Source: Flavobacterium psychrophilum
Lineage (GTDB): Bacteria; Bacteroidota; Bacteroidia; Flavobacteriales; Flavobacteriaceae
DNA length: 57,709 nt
NCBI GenBank assembly: GCA_943325515.2
Contig: CALPPS020000004.1
Location: 1-57,709, forward strand
Direction of reading: 5' to 3'
A program made the translations under genes and the position numbers. Positions 44,190-52,394 of the stretch are shown piece after piece. The notes under the pieces were generated by a model. The model ran no database searches. It was not told the origin of the DNA and was given only the letters and a program-made list of their open reading frames with translations. Each line of letters begins with the position of its first letter. Positions within the stretch are counted from its first letter, which is position 1.

Positions 44190-44816
44190 TTAGAATTGCC
44201 AACCCAATCTGAAAGTTGGAGTAATTCCTGGAGCTAATTGAATTTTAGTAACTCCATCAGCATCACCATCTTTAGAGTTAGTGATAGCTAATCCATAAGA
44301 TACCTCAACTCCTAAATAAATTTTAGGCATGATGTAGTAATCGAATCCAGTGAATACATTTCCACCTAATCCTAATTTGTTTAATTTATCACCTGCATTA
44401 TCAGAATTCATGCTTACATACCCTACACTACCTTCGTAACCCCAGTAAGTAGACAATCTTTCAGCACCTGTCATGTGATTCTCAACACCATAAGCTAAGC
44501 CTAATGCAAATTCAGTACCTTCTTTATCACCATTAGCATCAAGCTCACCTGAACTTAAAACTGATAAATTAGCAGTCATACGAGTAGCAGATTTGTCAGA
44601 GTTGAATTTTCTAACTTTAATACCTAATAACCCTAAATCACTGTTTAAAGTAGCTAAATTAAAAATTCCATTACCTGCAAAGCTAGGAATCATTGTAGCC
44701 TCCATGATGTAAGTTCCAGTAGTTGGTTTAGTAAAAGTACCAGCTTCTGTTTTGATTTGTGCGTTAGCAAACGATAAAGCGAATACTGCAGCAACTGTTA
44801 AAATAATTTTTTTCAT
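44190..44816 (-). CDS. Outer-membrane protein, paralogue 2 of a tandem pair
   Basis: 208 residues, with signal peptide MKKIILTVAAVFALSFANA cut before QIKTEAGTF. It shares with paralogue 1 the order TGTYIMEATMIPSFAG, VRKFNSDKSATRMTANLSV, NHMTGAERLSTYWGYEGSVG, FTGFDYYIMPKIYLGVEVSY and the C-terminal FRLGWQF. The central loops differ most, as expected for surface-exposed segments. A -7 element TAAATTTG lies in a conserved upstream block (near 44849-44856). Function unknown. Confidence 0.78.
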   Translation of the reverse strand: MKKIILTVAAVFALSFANAQIKTEAGTFTKPTTGTYIMEATMIPSFAGNGIFNLATLNSDLGLLGIKVRKFNSDKSATRMTANLSVLSSGELDANGDKEGTEFALGLAYGVENHMTGAERLSTYWGYEGSVGYVSMNSDNAGDKLNKLGLGGNVFTGFDYYIMPKIYLGVEVSYGLAITNSKDGDADGVTKIQLAPGITPTFRLGWQF

Positions 44817-45162
44817 TTTTAATATAAATTAATTGGTTAATACGGACAAATTTATAGTAATCTTATACTAAACATGAAATGTTAATTTTGAGTTTTTAAC
44901 AATTTTATTAACAATTTTTAAGTGTTATTTTATTGATTTACAAATTTTTAAACGTTATTTTTTAGATTTCATTAAATAGCAGTATCCAAATTAAAAAATT
45001 AATATAGATCAAAAAGTAAGAATATGCTTTTTAATATTGTGTTGATGTCAATTAAAAATATCCAAAAAAAATAAATATTTACACAATTCATACTTTATTA
45101 ATGACAATTTTAGTTACTCTTTTTAGTAAGAATACTTATTTTTACAAAAACATATGTCTTAT

Positions 45163-45576
45163 ATGAAAATTATAATAATAAACGGTCCCAACCTAAACCT
45201 GCTGGGCAAACGTGAGCCAGAAGTATATGGCTCCGTTACATTTGAAACCTATTTTGAAGAATTAAAAAATAAATTCCCATCATGGAACTTAAGTTATTTT
45301 CAAAGTAATATAGAAGGTGAATTAATTGACAAACTTCAGGAAGTTGGGTTTACCTATGATGGTATCATTCTAAATGCAGCGGCTTATACACATACTTCAG
45401 TGGGTATTGGCGATGCGGTAAAAGCTATTGCAACTCCGGTAATAGAAGTCCATATCTCTAATACTTTTTCTCGAGAGACTTTCCGTCATCAATCTTTTAT
45501 TTCTCCAATCGCCAAAGGAATCATTATTGGTTTTGGTTTGAAGAGTTATGAATTGGCTTTGCAGTCGTTTCTTTAA
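45163..45576 (+). CDS. aroQ: Type II 3-dehydroquinate dehydratase
   Basis: 137 residues from ATG 45163; ATG 45154 would add MSY, not typical for the family. It dehydrates 3-dehydroquinate in the shikimate pathway. Motifs: IINGPNLNLLGKREPEVYGS with catalytic Tyr22, NAAAYTHTSVGIGDAV, EVHISNTFSRETFRHQSF with the catalytic His, and GIIIGFG. The 346-bp region before it (44817-45162) holds the upstream region of the OMP gene and otherwise only AT-rich DNA; no clear aroQ promoter was found. Confidence 0.93.
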   Translation: MKIIIINGPNLNLLGKREPEVYGSVTFETYFEELKNKFPSWNLSYFQSNIEGELIDKLQEVGFTYDGIILNAAAYTHTSVGIGDAVKAIATPVIEVHISNTFSRETFRHQSFISPIAKGIIIGFGLKSYELALQSFL

Positions 45577-45577
45577 G

Positions 45578-45617
45578 TTACACAGACCTGCATGCCAGCA
45601 GGCAGGGACGCACGGAG
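45578..45617. repeat. Dispersed repeat interrupted by a 20-bp palindrome
   Basis: CCTGCATGCCAGCAGGCAGG (45587-45606) is a near-palindrome. Joining its flanks gives CACAGAGACGCACGGAG, which matches the repeat at 41564-41580 at 15 of 17 bases. The palindrome therefore seems inserted in a copy of the first repeat. Confidence 0.55.
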
Positions 45618-45664
45618 AAAAATTAAAATAATAATGAAATAAATGAATTAACAAAAAAGCAGTC

Positions 45665-45735
45665 TGTCATTTCGACGAAGGAGAAATCACATAAAATTAT
45701 TCAGATAATGAGATTTCTCCTTCGTCGAAATGACA
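45665..45735. repeat. 24-bp perfect inverted repeat (REP/MITE-like)
   Basis: A 24-bp arm (45665-45688, TGTCATTTCGACGAAGGAGA...) is exactly complementary to 45712-45735, with a 23-bp spacer. The outer AGTC/GACT bases also match with a small bulge. No ORF is inside. It looks like a small dispersed intergenic element. Confidence 0.7.
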
Positions 45736-45764
45736 AATCAGACTAAAAATTTAATTCTATTATC

Positions 45765-45784
45765 TCTACCTACTGTCAGGTAGA
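45765..45784. repeat. Short hairpin TCTACCT/AGGTAGA
   Basis: A 7-bp inverted repeat with a 6-nt loop, 22 bp before the DUF5686 start. It is the third palindrome in this 230-bp spacer. It may be an RNA hairpin in the leader. Confidence 0.4.
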
Positions 45785-45805
45785 ACTATATAACAAAAAA
45801 CATTT

Positions 45806-48262
45806 ATGAAAAAAATTACTTCTCTCCTATTCATATTGATTTCCCTCAATTGCATTTCTCAAATAAAAGGAACCGTAACTGATGATAAAGGAAATCCATT
45901 AGCCCTAGTAAACATCTTTGAAGAGAACACCTACAATGGAACCACTACAAATGACAAAGGGGAATTTACCTTAATTACAAAAAGTGAAAACCCAACAATA
46001 ATCTTTCAGTATTTAGGGTATAAAACCATAAAGAAATCAATTACTAAAAATCAGTTTACTGAGAATTTAGCAATTACTTTGGTAGAAGAAAACATCTCTC
46101 TCCATGAAGTAGTCATCAATCCAAAAGACAATCCTGCCAATGAAATCATTCGGAATGCCATCAAAAACAAAAAGGAAAACTCTGCCAAAACTGCTAGATA
46201 TACCGCAGATTTTTATTCCAGGGGTATTTTTAGAGTCAAGAATTTACCGAAAACCATTTTAGGGCAAAAATTAGATTTTTTTGACGAAATCATTGATTCA
46301 ACCCGCAGTGGAATTCTGTATTTATCTGAAACGGTTTCTAAAGTGACTTTCCAAAAACCGGATAAAATGAAGGAAGAAATATTGGCTTCCAAAGTCAGTG
46401 GCAAAGACAACGGTTTTAGTTTTAATAATGCTTCTTCAGCCAACTTCGATTTTTATGAAAACTATTTAGAATTTGATATTAATGTAGTTTCGCCACTAGC
46501 AGACAACGCTTTCAATTATTACAAATACCAATTCGAAGGTTCTTTTTTTACCGAAAATCGACAACAAATTAATAAAATCAAAATCATTCCTCGTCGTGAA
46601 ACCGAACCGGTGATGTCGGGCTACATATATATAGTGGATGATACGTATGCCATTTATGCTGTTGATGTGAGCTTTACTGGTAAGCAAATTCAAAATCCTG
46701 CAGTGAATACTATGGCTTTGAAACAAAATTTTAGCTACAACAGCAGCACTAAAATCTGGGCAAAAAACACACAAACTTTAGATTTTGATGCCGGAATGTT
46801 TGGCGTAAATATCTCTGGAAGATTTACTTACGTATTTTCAAACTTCGCTTTTCCGGAAAAATTTGAGAAAAAAACATTTACTGCAGAAGTCATTCGTTTC
46901 GAAGAAAATGCTAATAAAAAAGACGCTACTTTTTGGAATACCATTCGTCCTGTGCCTTTAACCTCAGAAGAAACCACCGATTACCTCAAGAAAGATGCGC
47001 TTCAGGAAAAGAAAAAATCTAAAGTATATTTGGATTCTATTGATGCCAAAAAAAACAAGTTGGGCATAACCGATATTTTAAATGGCTACAGCTATTCGAA
47101 TTCCTATAAAAAATGGTCCATAAACTACAACGGTCCATTGTTAAACACTTCTTTTAATACGGTACAAGGTTACAATACGAGTATTGGTTTGTCCTATTTT
47201 AAAAGAAGCGAAGACAAAAACACTTATTACCAGTTTGGTTCCTCATTAGCTTATGGTTTTTCAGAGGAAAAATTTAGACCTTCGGCTTATTTTTCGGGAA
47301 AATTGAGCAATAAATCAAAGTCTTATCTTTCTGTTTTTGGCGGAAATTCGGTAAATCAGTTTAATCGTGAAGAACCTATTACCAAGTTGGTGAATTCCGT
47401 AAGTACCTTATTTTTCAAAAACAATTTCATGAAGTTGTATGAGAAGAATTATATCACTGCCAACTTTTCAAGAGATATGTTTAATGGTTTAAACATGAGT
47501 TTAGGATTGGAATATTCTGAGAGAAAACCGCTATTCAACACCACAGATTATACTATAGTCAAATCTGACGATTTATATACTTCGAATAATCCTTTGTTGC
47601 CTTTTGACTTCACTACTTCGGCGATTGATCGACATAATTTGATTAAATTGAATGTGGGAGCTCGAATCAAATTTGGCCAACAATACATTACGCGACCTGA
47701 CGGAAAATACAATCTTGGAAATGACAAATACCCAACAGTTTCGCTAAACTATGAAAAAGGATTAGGTGGCAGTGAAAGTCAGTATGATTTTGATAAAATT
47801 TCAGCCAGAGTAACCTATGACAAAACATTGGGTAACAAAGGCAAAATAGCCCTTAATACCAAAGCCGGAAAGTTTTTTAATGCCGAAGGAATCTCGTTCG
47901 TAGATTACAATCACTTCAACGGAAACCAAACTCATATTGTATTTGGCAGTTCATACACTAACCAATTTAACTTCTTGCCTTACTATTTGGCCAGCACCAA
48001 TGAAAGCTATTTTGAAACGCATATGGAATACAATGACAAAGGATTCATCATGAATAAAATTCCATTGTTGAACAAATTGCAATCCAAATTAGTTTTAGGG
48101 TTTAAGAACTTAGCAGTGCCTGACAGAAGTCCGTATCAGGAATTCTCAGTTGGTTTGAGCAATTTAGGTTTTGGTAAATTCAAAATTTTAAGAATCGATT
48201 ATGTAAGCACATATCAAAATGGCTATCAGGGAGATGGTGTGATGTTTGGTTTAAATTTCTAA
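45806..48262 (+). CDS. DUF5686 outer-membrane protein with carboxypeptidase-regulatory-like domain
   Basis: 818 residues. The signal peptide (KKITSLLFILISLNCIS) is cut before QIKGTVTDDKGNPLALVNIF, the start of a carboxypeptidase-regulatory-like domain (~20-95). The large remainder, with the KDNPANEIIRNAIKNKKENS motif after it and a C-terminal barrel-like region ending VMFGLNF, matches the DUF5686 family of Bacteroidota. It is probably an outer-membrane protein; its role is unknown. It overlaps the convergent TSUP gene by 4 bp at the stops. Confidence 0.86.
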   Translation: MKKITSLLFILISLNCISQIKGTVTDDKGNPLALVNIFEENTYNGTTTNDKGEFTLITKSENPTIIFQYLGYKTIKKSITKNQFTENLAITLVEENISLHEVVINPKDNPANEIIRNAIKNKKENSAKTARYTADFYSRGIFRVKNLPKTILGQKLDFFDEIIDSTRSGILYLSETVSKVTFQKPDKMKEEILASKVSGKDNGFSFNNASSANFDFYENYLEFDINVVSPLADNAFNYYKYQFEGSFFTENRQQINKIKIIPRRETEPVMSGYIYIVDDTYAIYAVDVSFTGKQIQNPAVNTMALKQNFSYNSSTKIWAKNTQTLDFDAGMFGVNISGRFTYVFSNFAFPEKFEKKTFTAEVIRFEENANKKDATFWNTIRPVPLTSEETTDYLKKDALQEKKKSKVYLDSIDAKKNKLGITDILNGYSYSNSYKKWSINYNGPLLNTSFNTVQGYNTSIGLSYFKRSEDKNTYYQFGSSLAYGFSEEKFRPSAYFSGKLSNKSKSYLSVFGGNSVNQFNREEPITKLVNSVSTLFFKNNFMKLYEKNYITANFSRDMFNGLNMSLGLEYSERKPLFNTTDYTIVKSDDLYTSNNPLLPFDFTTSAIDRHNLIKLNVGARIKFGQQYITRPDGKYNLGNDKYPTVSLNYEKGLGGSESQYDFDKISARVTYDKTLGNKGKIALNTKAGKFFNAEGISFVDYNHFNGNQTHIVFGSSYTNQFNFLPYYLASTNESYFETHMEYNDKGFIMNKIPLLNKLQSKLVLGFKNLAVPDRSPYQEFSVGLSNLGFGKFKILRIDYVSTYQNGYQGDGVMFGLNF

Positions 48263-49026
48263 GTGCAAAACACATCGTACCCAAAACGGATTAATGTCAG
48301 TATCACAACAAAAAGGAAAAACTTTCTAATGAAGGTATTTCCTTTTTTAATGGCCAATTTGGCGCCAATAAAACCACCAAGCGCATTAGAAAAAGCCATT
48401 GGAATTGCAATAGCCCATATGATTTTGCCTTTCAAAACAAAAAGACAAATCGAACCGAAGTTGGTCGCCAAATTCACCATTTTGGCATTAGCCGAAGCAT
48501 GTAAAAAATTAAATCCTAAAATGGATACAAATCCTAAAACTAAAAAACTTCCTGTTCCCGGACCAATAAATCCGTCGTAAAATCCAACTAGTATGCTAAT
48601 GATAACGGCGTAAGTTATTTGCTTTTTAGTCGAATGGACTTTCTCTTGGTGTTGCCCGAAGTTTTTCTTTTTAAAAGTATAAATCGCCAATCCGATTAAG
48701 ACAAAAAACAATAACGGCTTCATAAAATCACTGCCCACCACATTCAACAACGCCGAACCTAAAAAAGCCGACCCAAAAGCCAAAACCGCCATAATAGAAA
48801 GCAGTTTCCAATTCATATCCACTTTCTTCAAATACTGAAAAGCTGCAAAACTAGTGCCGCTAAAAGCTGGTATTTTAAGTGAGCCTATAATACTAGCTAC
48901 TGATAAATTAGGTAACACTATCATGGCTACCGGAGTTTGAATCAAACCGCCACCGCCAACAATAGCATCTACGAATCCAGCGAAGAAAGCAGCTAGGCAA
49001 AGAAGTATTATGATGTAAGTTTCCAT
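48259..49026 (-). CDS. TSUP/TauE-SafE family membrane transporter
   Basis: 255 residues with about seven to eight membrane helices. Two half-repeats are visible, each opening with a Gly/Pro-rich motif: FFAGFVDAIVGGGGLIQTPV at ~16-35 and VGFYDGFIGPGTGSFLVLG at ~148-166. The family moves sulfite, sulfonates or organic anions; the substrate cannot be told here. Convergent with the DUF5686 gene. It is not in an operon with murA, since a strong terminator lies between. Confidence 0.88.
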   Translation of the reverse strand: METYIIILLCLAAFFAGFVDAIVGGGGLIQTPVAMIVLPNLSVASIIGSLKIPAFSGTSFAAFQYLKKVDMNWKLLSIMAVLAFGSAFLGSALLNVVGSDFMKPLLFFVLIGLAIYTFKKKNFGQHQEKVHSTKKQITYAVIISILVGFYDGFIGPGTGSFLVLGFVSILGFNFLHASANAKMVNLATNFGSICLFVLKGKIIWAIAIPMAFSNALGGFIGAKLAIKKGNTFIRKFFLFVVILTLIRFGYDVFCT

Positions 49027-49083
49027 AGACTTTATAAATTAACTCGCTTCGCATCGTTCAGTTCGCCTGTGGCTCGTGTCCAA

Positions 49084-49126
49084 TAAAAAATTCCAAATCC
49101 CAATCAAGTAAGTTGGCATTTGGAAT
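49084..49126 (-). terminator. Rho-independent terminator of murA
   Basis: A 14-position stem with one C/C mismatch (49090-49103 with 49113-49126, 9-nt loop) is followed on the minus strand by six U. It begins 49 bp past the murA stop. Confidence 0.85.
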
Positions 49127-49174
49127 TCTATAGTTGGTTAATTGAGCACTAATTACTGAATACTGAACACTGAA

Positions 49175-50485
49175 TTAAACACGAACAATATTAGCTCCAA
49201 GCGCACGCAGTCTTTCGTCAATGCGTTCGTAACCTCTATCAATTTGCTCGATATTTTGAATGGTTGAAGTTCCTTTTGCCGAAAGCGCTGCAATCAATAA
49301 AGAGATTCCCGCACGAATATCTGGCGAAGACATGATGGTAGCTTTCAATTGTGATTGAAAATTATGTCCCATCACTACGGCGCGGTGTGGATCACATAAC
49401 ATGATTTTTGCACCCATATCAATTAATTTGTCCACGAAGAACAAACGGCTCTCAAACATTTTTTGGTGAATCAAAACATCACCATTCGCTTGCGTTGCTA
49501 CTACCAAAACGATACTTAATAAGTCAGGCGTAAATCCTGGCCATGGTGCGTCGGCAATCGTTAAAATAGAACCGTCGATATCCGTTTTTACAGTATACCC
49601 TTTTGTATGAGCCGGAATATAAATATCGTCTCCTTTTTTCTCTAACGTAATTCCCAGTTTTCTAAACACACTTGGAATAACTCCAAGATTATCCCAAGAG
49701 ACATTTTTAATAGTGATCTCGCTTCTAGTCATAGCAGCTAAGCCAATCCAAGAACCGATTTCAATCATATCTGGAAGAATTCTGTGTTCGCAACCACCAA
49801 GACTTTCAACGCCTTCAATCGTTAATAAGTTAGAACCAACTCCGGTTATTTTGGCTCCCATGGAGTTCAACATTTTACACAACTGTTGCAAATAGGGTTC
49901 ACAAGCCGCATTGTAAATTGTTGTAATTCCCTCGGCAAGCACAGCTGCCATTACGATATTTGCCGTTCCAGTTACTGATGCTTCATCAAGCAGCATATGG
50001 GCTCCTTTTAATCTTCCTTTATTTTCAACACCATAAAAATGATCTTCTCTTTCATAACGGAATTTTGCACCAAGATTAATAAATCCTTCAAAGTGCGTAT
50101 CCAATCGACGACGACCAATTTTATCACCACCTGGTTTTGGAATATAACCACAACCAAATCTAGCCAATAGCGGTCCAACAATCATAATTGATCCTCTCAA
50201 ACTACCGCCTTCTTTTTTGAATGCTTCAGTTTTTAAATAATCTACATTTACTTCATCGGCTTGGAATGTGTAATCGCCAACTCCGTTTTTTTGAATTTTT
50301 ACACCCAAATTTCCAAGTAAAACTATTAGTTTATTAACATCTATAATATCCGGAATATTGGTAATTCTGACTTTTTCTGAAGTTAATAAAGCGGGACATA
50401 ACACTTGTAATGCTTCATTTTTAGCACCTTGTGGCTGCACATCACCTTTTAATTGGATTCCTCCTTCTATTTTAAAAGTTCCCAT
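49175..50485 (-). CDS. murA: UDP-N-acetylglucosamine 1-carboxyvinyltransferase with Asp at the catalytic Cys position
   Basis: 436 residues. It transfers enolpyruvate from PEP to UDP-GlcNAc, the first committed peptidoglycan step. The start MGTFKIEGGIQLKGDVQPQGAKNEAL contains the substrate Lys-Asn. The active-site loop reads GCGYIPKPGGDKIGRRRLD: Asp121 stands where E. coli MurA has Cys115 (PGGCTIG). The same Cys-to-Asp state occurs in mycobacterial and chlamydial MurA and gives fosfomycin resistance. A five-unit TGTCGGT repeat begins 10 bp upstream of the start. It follows DUF4290 and DUF493 genes on the same strand. Confidence 0.95.
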   Translation of the reverse strand: MGTFKIEGGIQLKGDVQPQGAKNEALQVLCPALLTSEKVRITNIPDIIDVNKLIVLLGNLGVKIQKNGVGDYTFQADEVNVDYLKTEAFKKEGGSLRGSIMIVGPLLARFGCGYIPKPGGDKIGRRRLDTHFEGFINLGAKFRYEREDHFYGVENKGRLKGAHMLLDEASVTGTANIVMAAVLAEGITTIYNAACEPYLQQLCKMLNSMGAKITGVGSNLLTIEGVESLGGCEHRILPDMIEIGSWIGLAAMTRSEITIKNVSWDNLGVIPSVFRKLGITLEKKGDDIYIPAHTKGYTVKTDIDGSILTIADAPWPGFTPDLLSIVLVVATQANGDVLIHQKMFESRLFFVDKLIDMGAKIMLCDPHRAVVMGHNFQSQLKATIMSSPDIRAGISLLIAALSAKGTSTIQNIEQIDRGYERIDERLRALGANIVRV

Positions 50486-50494
50486 ATTTCTTAT

Positions 50495-50529
50495 TGTCGG
50501 TTGTTGGTTGTCGGTTGTCGGTTGTCGGC
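50495..50529. repeat. Five tandem heptamers TGTCGGT in the murA leader
   Basis: Units at 50495, 50502, 50509, 50516 and 50523: TGTCGGT, TGTTGGT, TGTCGGT, TGTCGGT, TGTCGGC. The 35-bp array spans positions -10 to -44 relative to the murA ATG, within the 76-bp gap after the DUF4290 gene. Confidence 0.85.
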
Positions 50530-50561
50530 TAATGAATTAAGCAGACAAGGAAAACATACAA

Positions 50562-51275
50562 CTATTTTTGATTGTTATTATTGTTTTTAATAAATGGTTT
50601 TTTACCTATCTTATTGCTTTTAATTTTAGCATTTTGAGGAGGCATATTTTTGTTGGAGATTTTTTTATTGGTGCGCATTAATTCAGTCGTATTTAACAAC
50701 TCTTCGTTACTTTCCAATAAATTTAAAGTCCCATCTGATAATTCATAAAGATGTTCAAAAATAACAACATCTGTTACCGTGTCTTTATTCCAACTCAAAT
50801 AAGATTTTTTCATGTGATTGGCAATAACTTTTACCAAAGCATTTTTCATTTCACCTTCTTCCCAACTGTTAGCAACATTTATCATATACTTGATATTGTT
50901 GCCATAAAAACGATATTTTGGATTTTTTTGAGGATAGTCCAATCGCTCTGGTTTAAGGAAAATCACATCTTTTGTTGGAATAGGATAAGGAGAATCTACA
51001 TCCAATTTAAAATCGGACATAATAAAAAGTTGGTCCCACAACTTGTGCTGAAAATCGAGTACATCTCGCAAATGTGGATTCAGACTTCCCATTACTTGAA
51101 TGATATATTTTGCCGCTTTGTTGCGTTCTTCTTTATCTTCAATTTGAGATGCTTGATCGATCAATTTTTGTAAATGTCGTCCATACTCTGGAATAATTAA
51201 ATGCGATCTCTCTGCATTATATTCCAAATGTTGCACTACATCGTTAGCATTTTCTTTAATATATTTCTCAACCAT
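50562..51275 (-). CDS. DUF4290 family protein
   Basis: 237 residues, soluble and helical, opening with YIKENANDVVQHLEYNAERSHLIIPEYGRHLQKLI, the DUF4290 pattern, and ending in a basic, Asn-rich tail (KKPFIKNNNNNQK). Function unknown; conserved next to murA in Bacteroidota as I recall. Its ATG overlaps the stop of the DUF493 gene by one base, so the two are coupled, and murA is probably on the same transcript. Confidence 0.85.
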   Translation of the reverse strand: MVEKYIKENANDVVQHLEYNAERSHLIIPEYGRHLQKLIDQASQIEDKEERNKAAKYIIQVMGSLNPHLRDVLDFQHKLWDQLFIMSDFKLDVDSPYPIPTKDVIFLKPERLDYPQKNPKYRFYGNNIKYMINVANSWEEGEMKNALVKVIANHMKKSYLSWNKDTVTDVVIFEHLYELSDGTLNLLESNEELLNTTELMRTNKKISNKNMPPQNAKIKSNKIGKKPFIKNNNNNQK

Positions 51276-51559
51276 TATAATGAAATTATTCCTTCTATAT
51301 TAGAAACCTTTATATATTTTTCAACTACACTTTCAGGGTTATCCATCATTACATTCACTGAAAGGCTAGTATATTTACCAGTTTTGGATTGTGTAGTTTG
51401 GATTACAGCGCCCATATTATCAAAAGCATTTTCTACTTCTTCAATTTTTTTTTGGTCCGTTGGCACTATGAATTTATATAAATATTCGCCTGGCCAAGTT
51501 GAAGTATTATCCAACTCTTGGCTCAATCGGCTGTAAAATTCTTCCGTTTTCTTATCCAT
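51275..51559 (-). CDS. DUF493 (YbeD-type) family protein
   Basis: 94 residues with a ferredoxin-like ACT-type alpha/beta fold: WPGEYLYKFIVPTDQKKIEEVENAF, then SKTGKYTSLSVNVMMDNPESVVEKYIKVSNIEGIISL. It matches the YbeD/DUF493 family, a small possibly regulatory protein. It is first in the DUF493-DUF4290-murA unit. A -7 element TATATTTG is at 51577-51584 with no good -33. Confidence 0.82.
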   Translation of the reverse strand: MDKKTEEFYSRLSQELDNTSTWPGEYLYKFIVPTDQKKIEEVENAFDNMGAVIQTTQSKTGKYTSLSVNVMMDNPESVVEKYIKVSNIEGIISL

Positions 51560-51717
51560 TAAATCTAAAATTAAAGCAAATATACAGTATTGATTTTAGA
51601 TTTTAGAATTAGGAATGTTGGATTTAAAAAAATAATTTTTCTATACTAAAATAAATAACCATAACACTTTCAATATTCTAAATGGTTTCAATAAATTTGC
51701 GCCTTAGTTTTAAAATC

Positions 51718-52254
51718 TTGAAAAAAGAACTCATAGTTATAACTGGTGGTCCTGGCACAGGAAAAACAACAATCATCGAGGCCCTTATAGAGCAAGGCTA
51801 TGCATGTTTTTCTGAAATTTCGAGAGAAGTGACTCTTGAAGCTAAGCAACAAGGCATAGAACAATTATTCTTGGAAAAACCATTGCTTTTCAGCGAATTA
51901 CTTTTGGAAGGAAGAAAAAAACAGCACCAATTGGCGCTAAACGATACAGCAGAAATTATTTTTCTAGACCGAGGTATCCCAGATATTCTGGCTTACATGC
52001 ATTACATTGGCGATAGCTACCCTATTTTTTTTGACCATGCTTGTAGAGAACATAAATATGAAAAAATATTTGTGTTACCACCATGGGAAGATATTTACGA
52101 AAGTGATGAAGCACGTTATGAAAACTTTGAACAAGCCAAACTTATTTTTACTCACTTGCTTGAAACCTATCAAAACTATGGCTACGAATTAATTGAAGTG
52201 CCTAAAGGAACTGTAGAAGAACGCGTAAACTTTATTCTAAGTCAGCTTTCTTAA
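51718..52254 (+). CDS. AAA-type ATP-binding protein (AAA_28-like)
   Basis: 178 residues from TTG 51718. The ORF extends to ATG 51682, but a perfect -7 element TAAATTTG lies at 51692-51699 inside that extension, and the family motif starts right after the TTG (KKELIVITGGPGTGKTTII). Walker A is GGPGTGKT, a Walker B-like IIFLDRGIPDILAY is at ~75-88, and a conserved YEKIFVLPPWEDIYESDEARYE follows. The fold is like nucleotide kinases. The function is unknown; the substrate may be a nucleotide or RNA end. Confidence 0.75.
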   Translation: MKKELIVITGGPGTGKTTIIEALIEQGYACFSEISREVTLEAKQQGIEQLFLEKPLLFSELLLEGRKKQHQLALNDTAEIIFLDRGIPDILAYMHYIGDSYPIFFDHACREHKYEKIFVLPPWEDIYESDEARYENFEQAKLIFTHLLETYQNYGYELIEVPKGTVEERVNFILSQLS

Positions 52255-52324
52255 AAACTCAGAGTTTCGAGTTCAGCGTTTTGGGTTATAATGATATCCA
52301 ATAAAATATTTTCACATTAGTACT

Positions 52325-52356
52325 TTGTATTTTTTTGAATAAAATAGTTAGCTTTG
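52325..52356 (+). promoter_or_regulatory. Probable recQ promoter
   Basis: TTG (52325-52327), 21-bp spacer, TAGCTTTG (52349-52356), about 39 bp before recQ. The spacer is two longer than the best sites in this window. Confidence 0.55.
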
Positions 52357-52394
52357 AAAAAGCCTAAACCTTTAACCCACAACTCGTAACTTAA

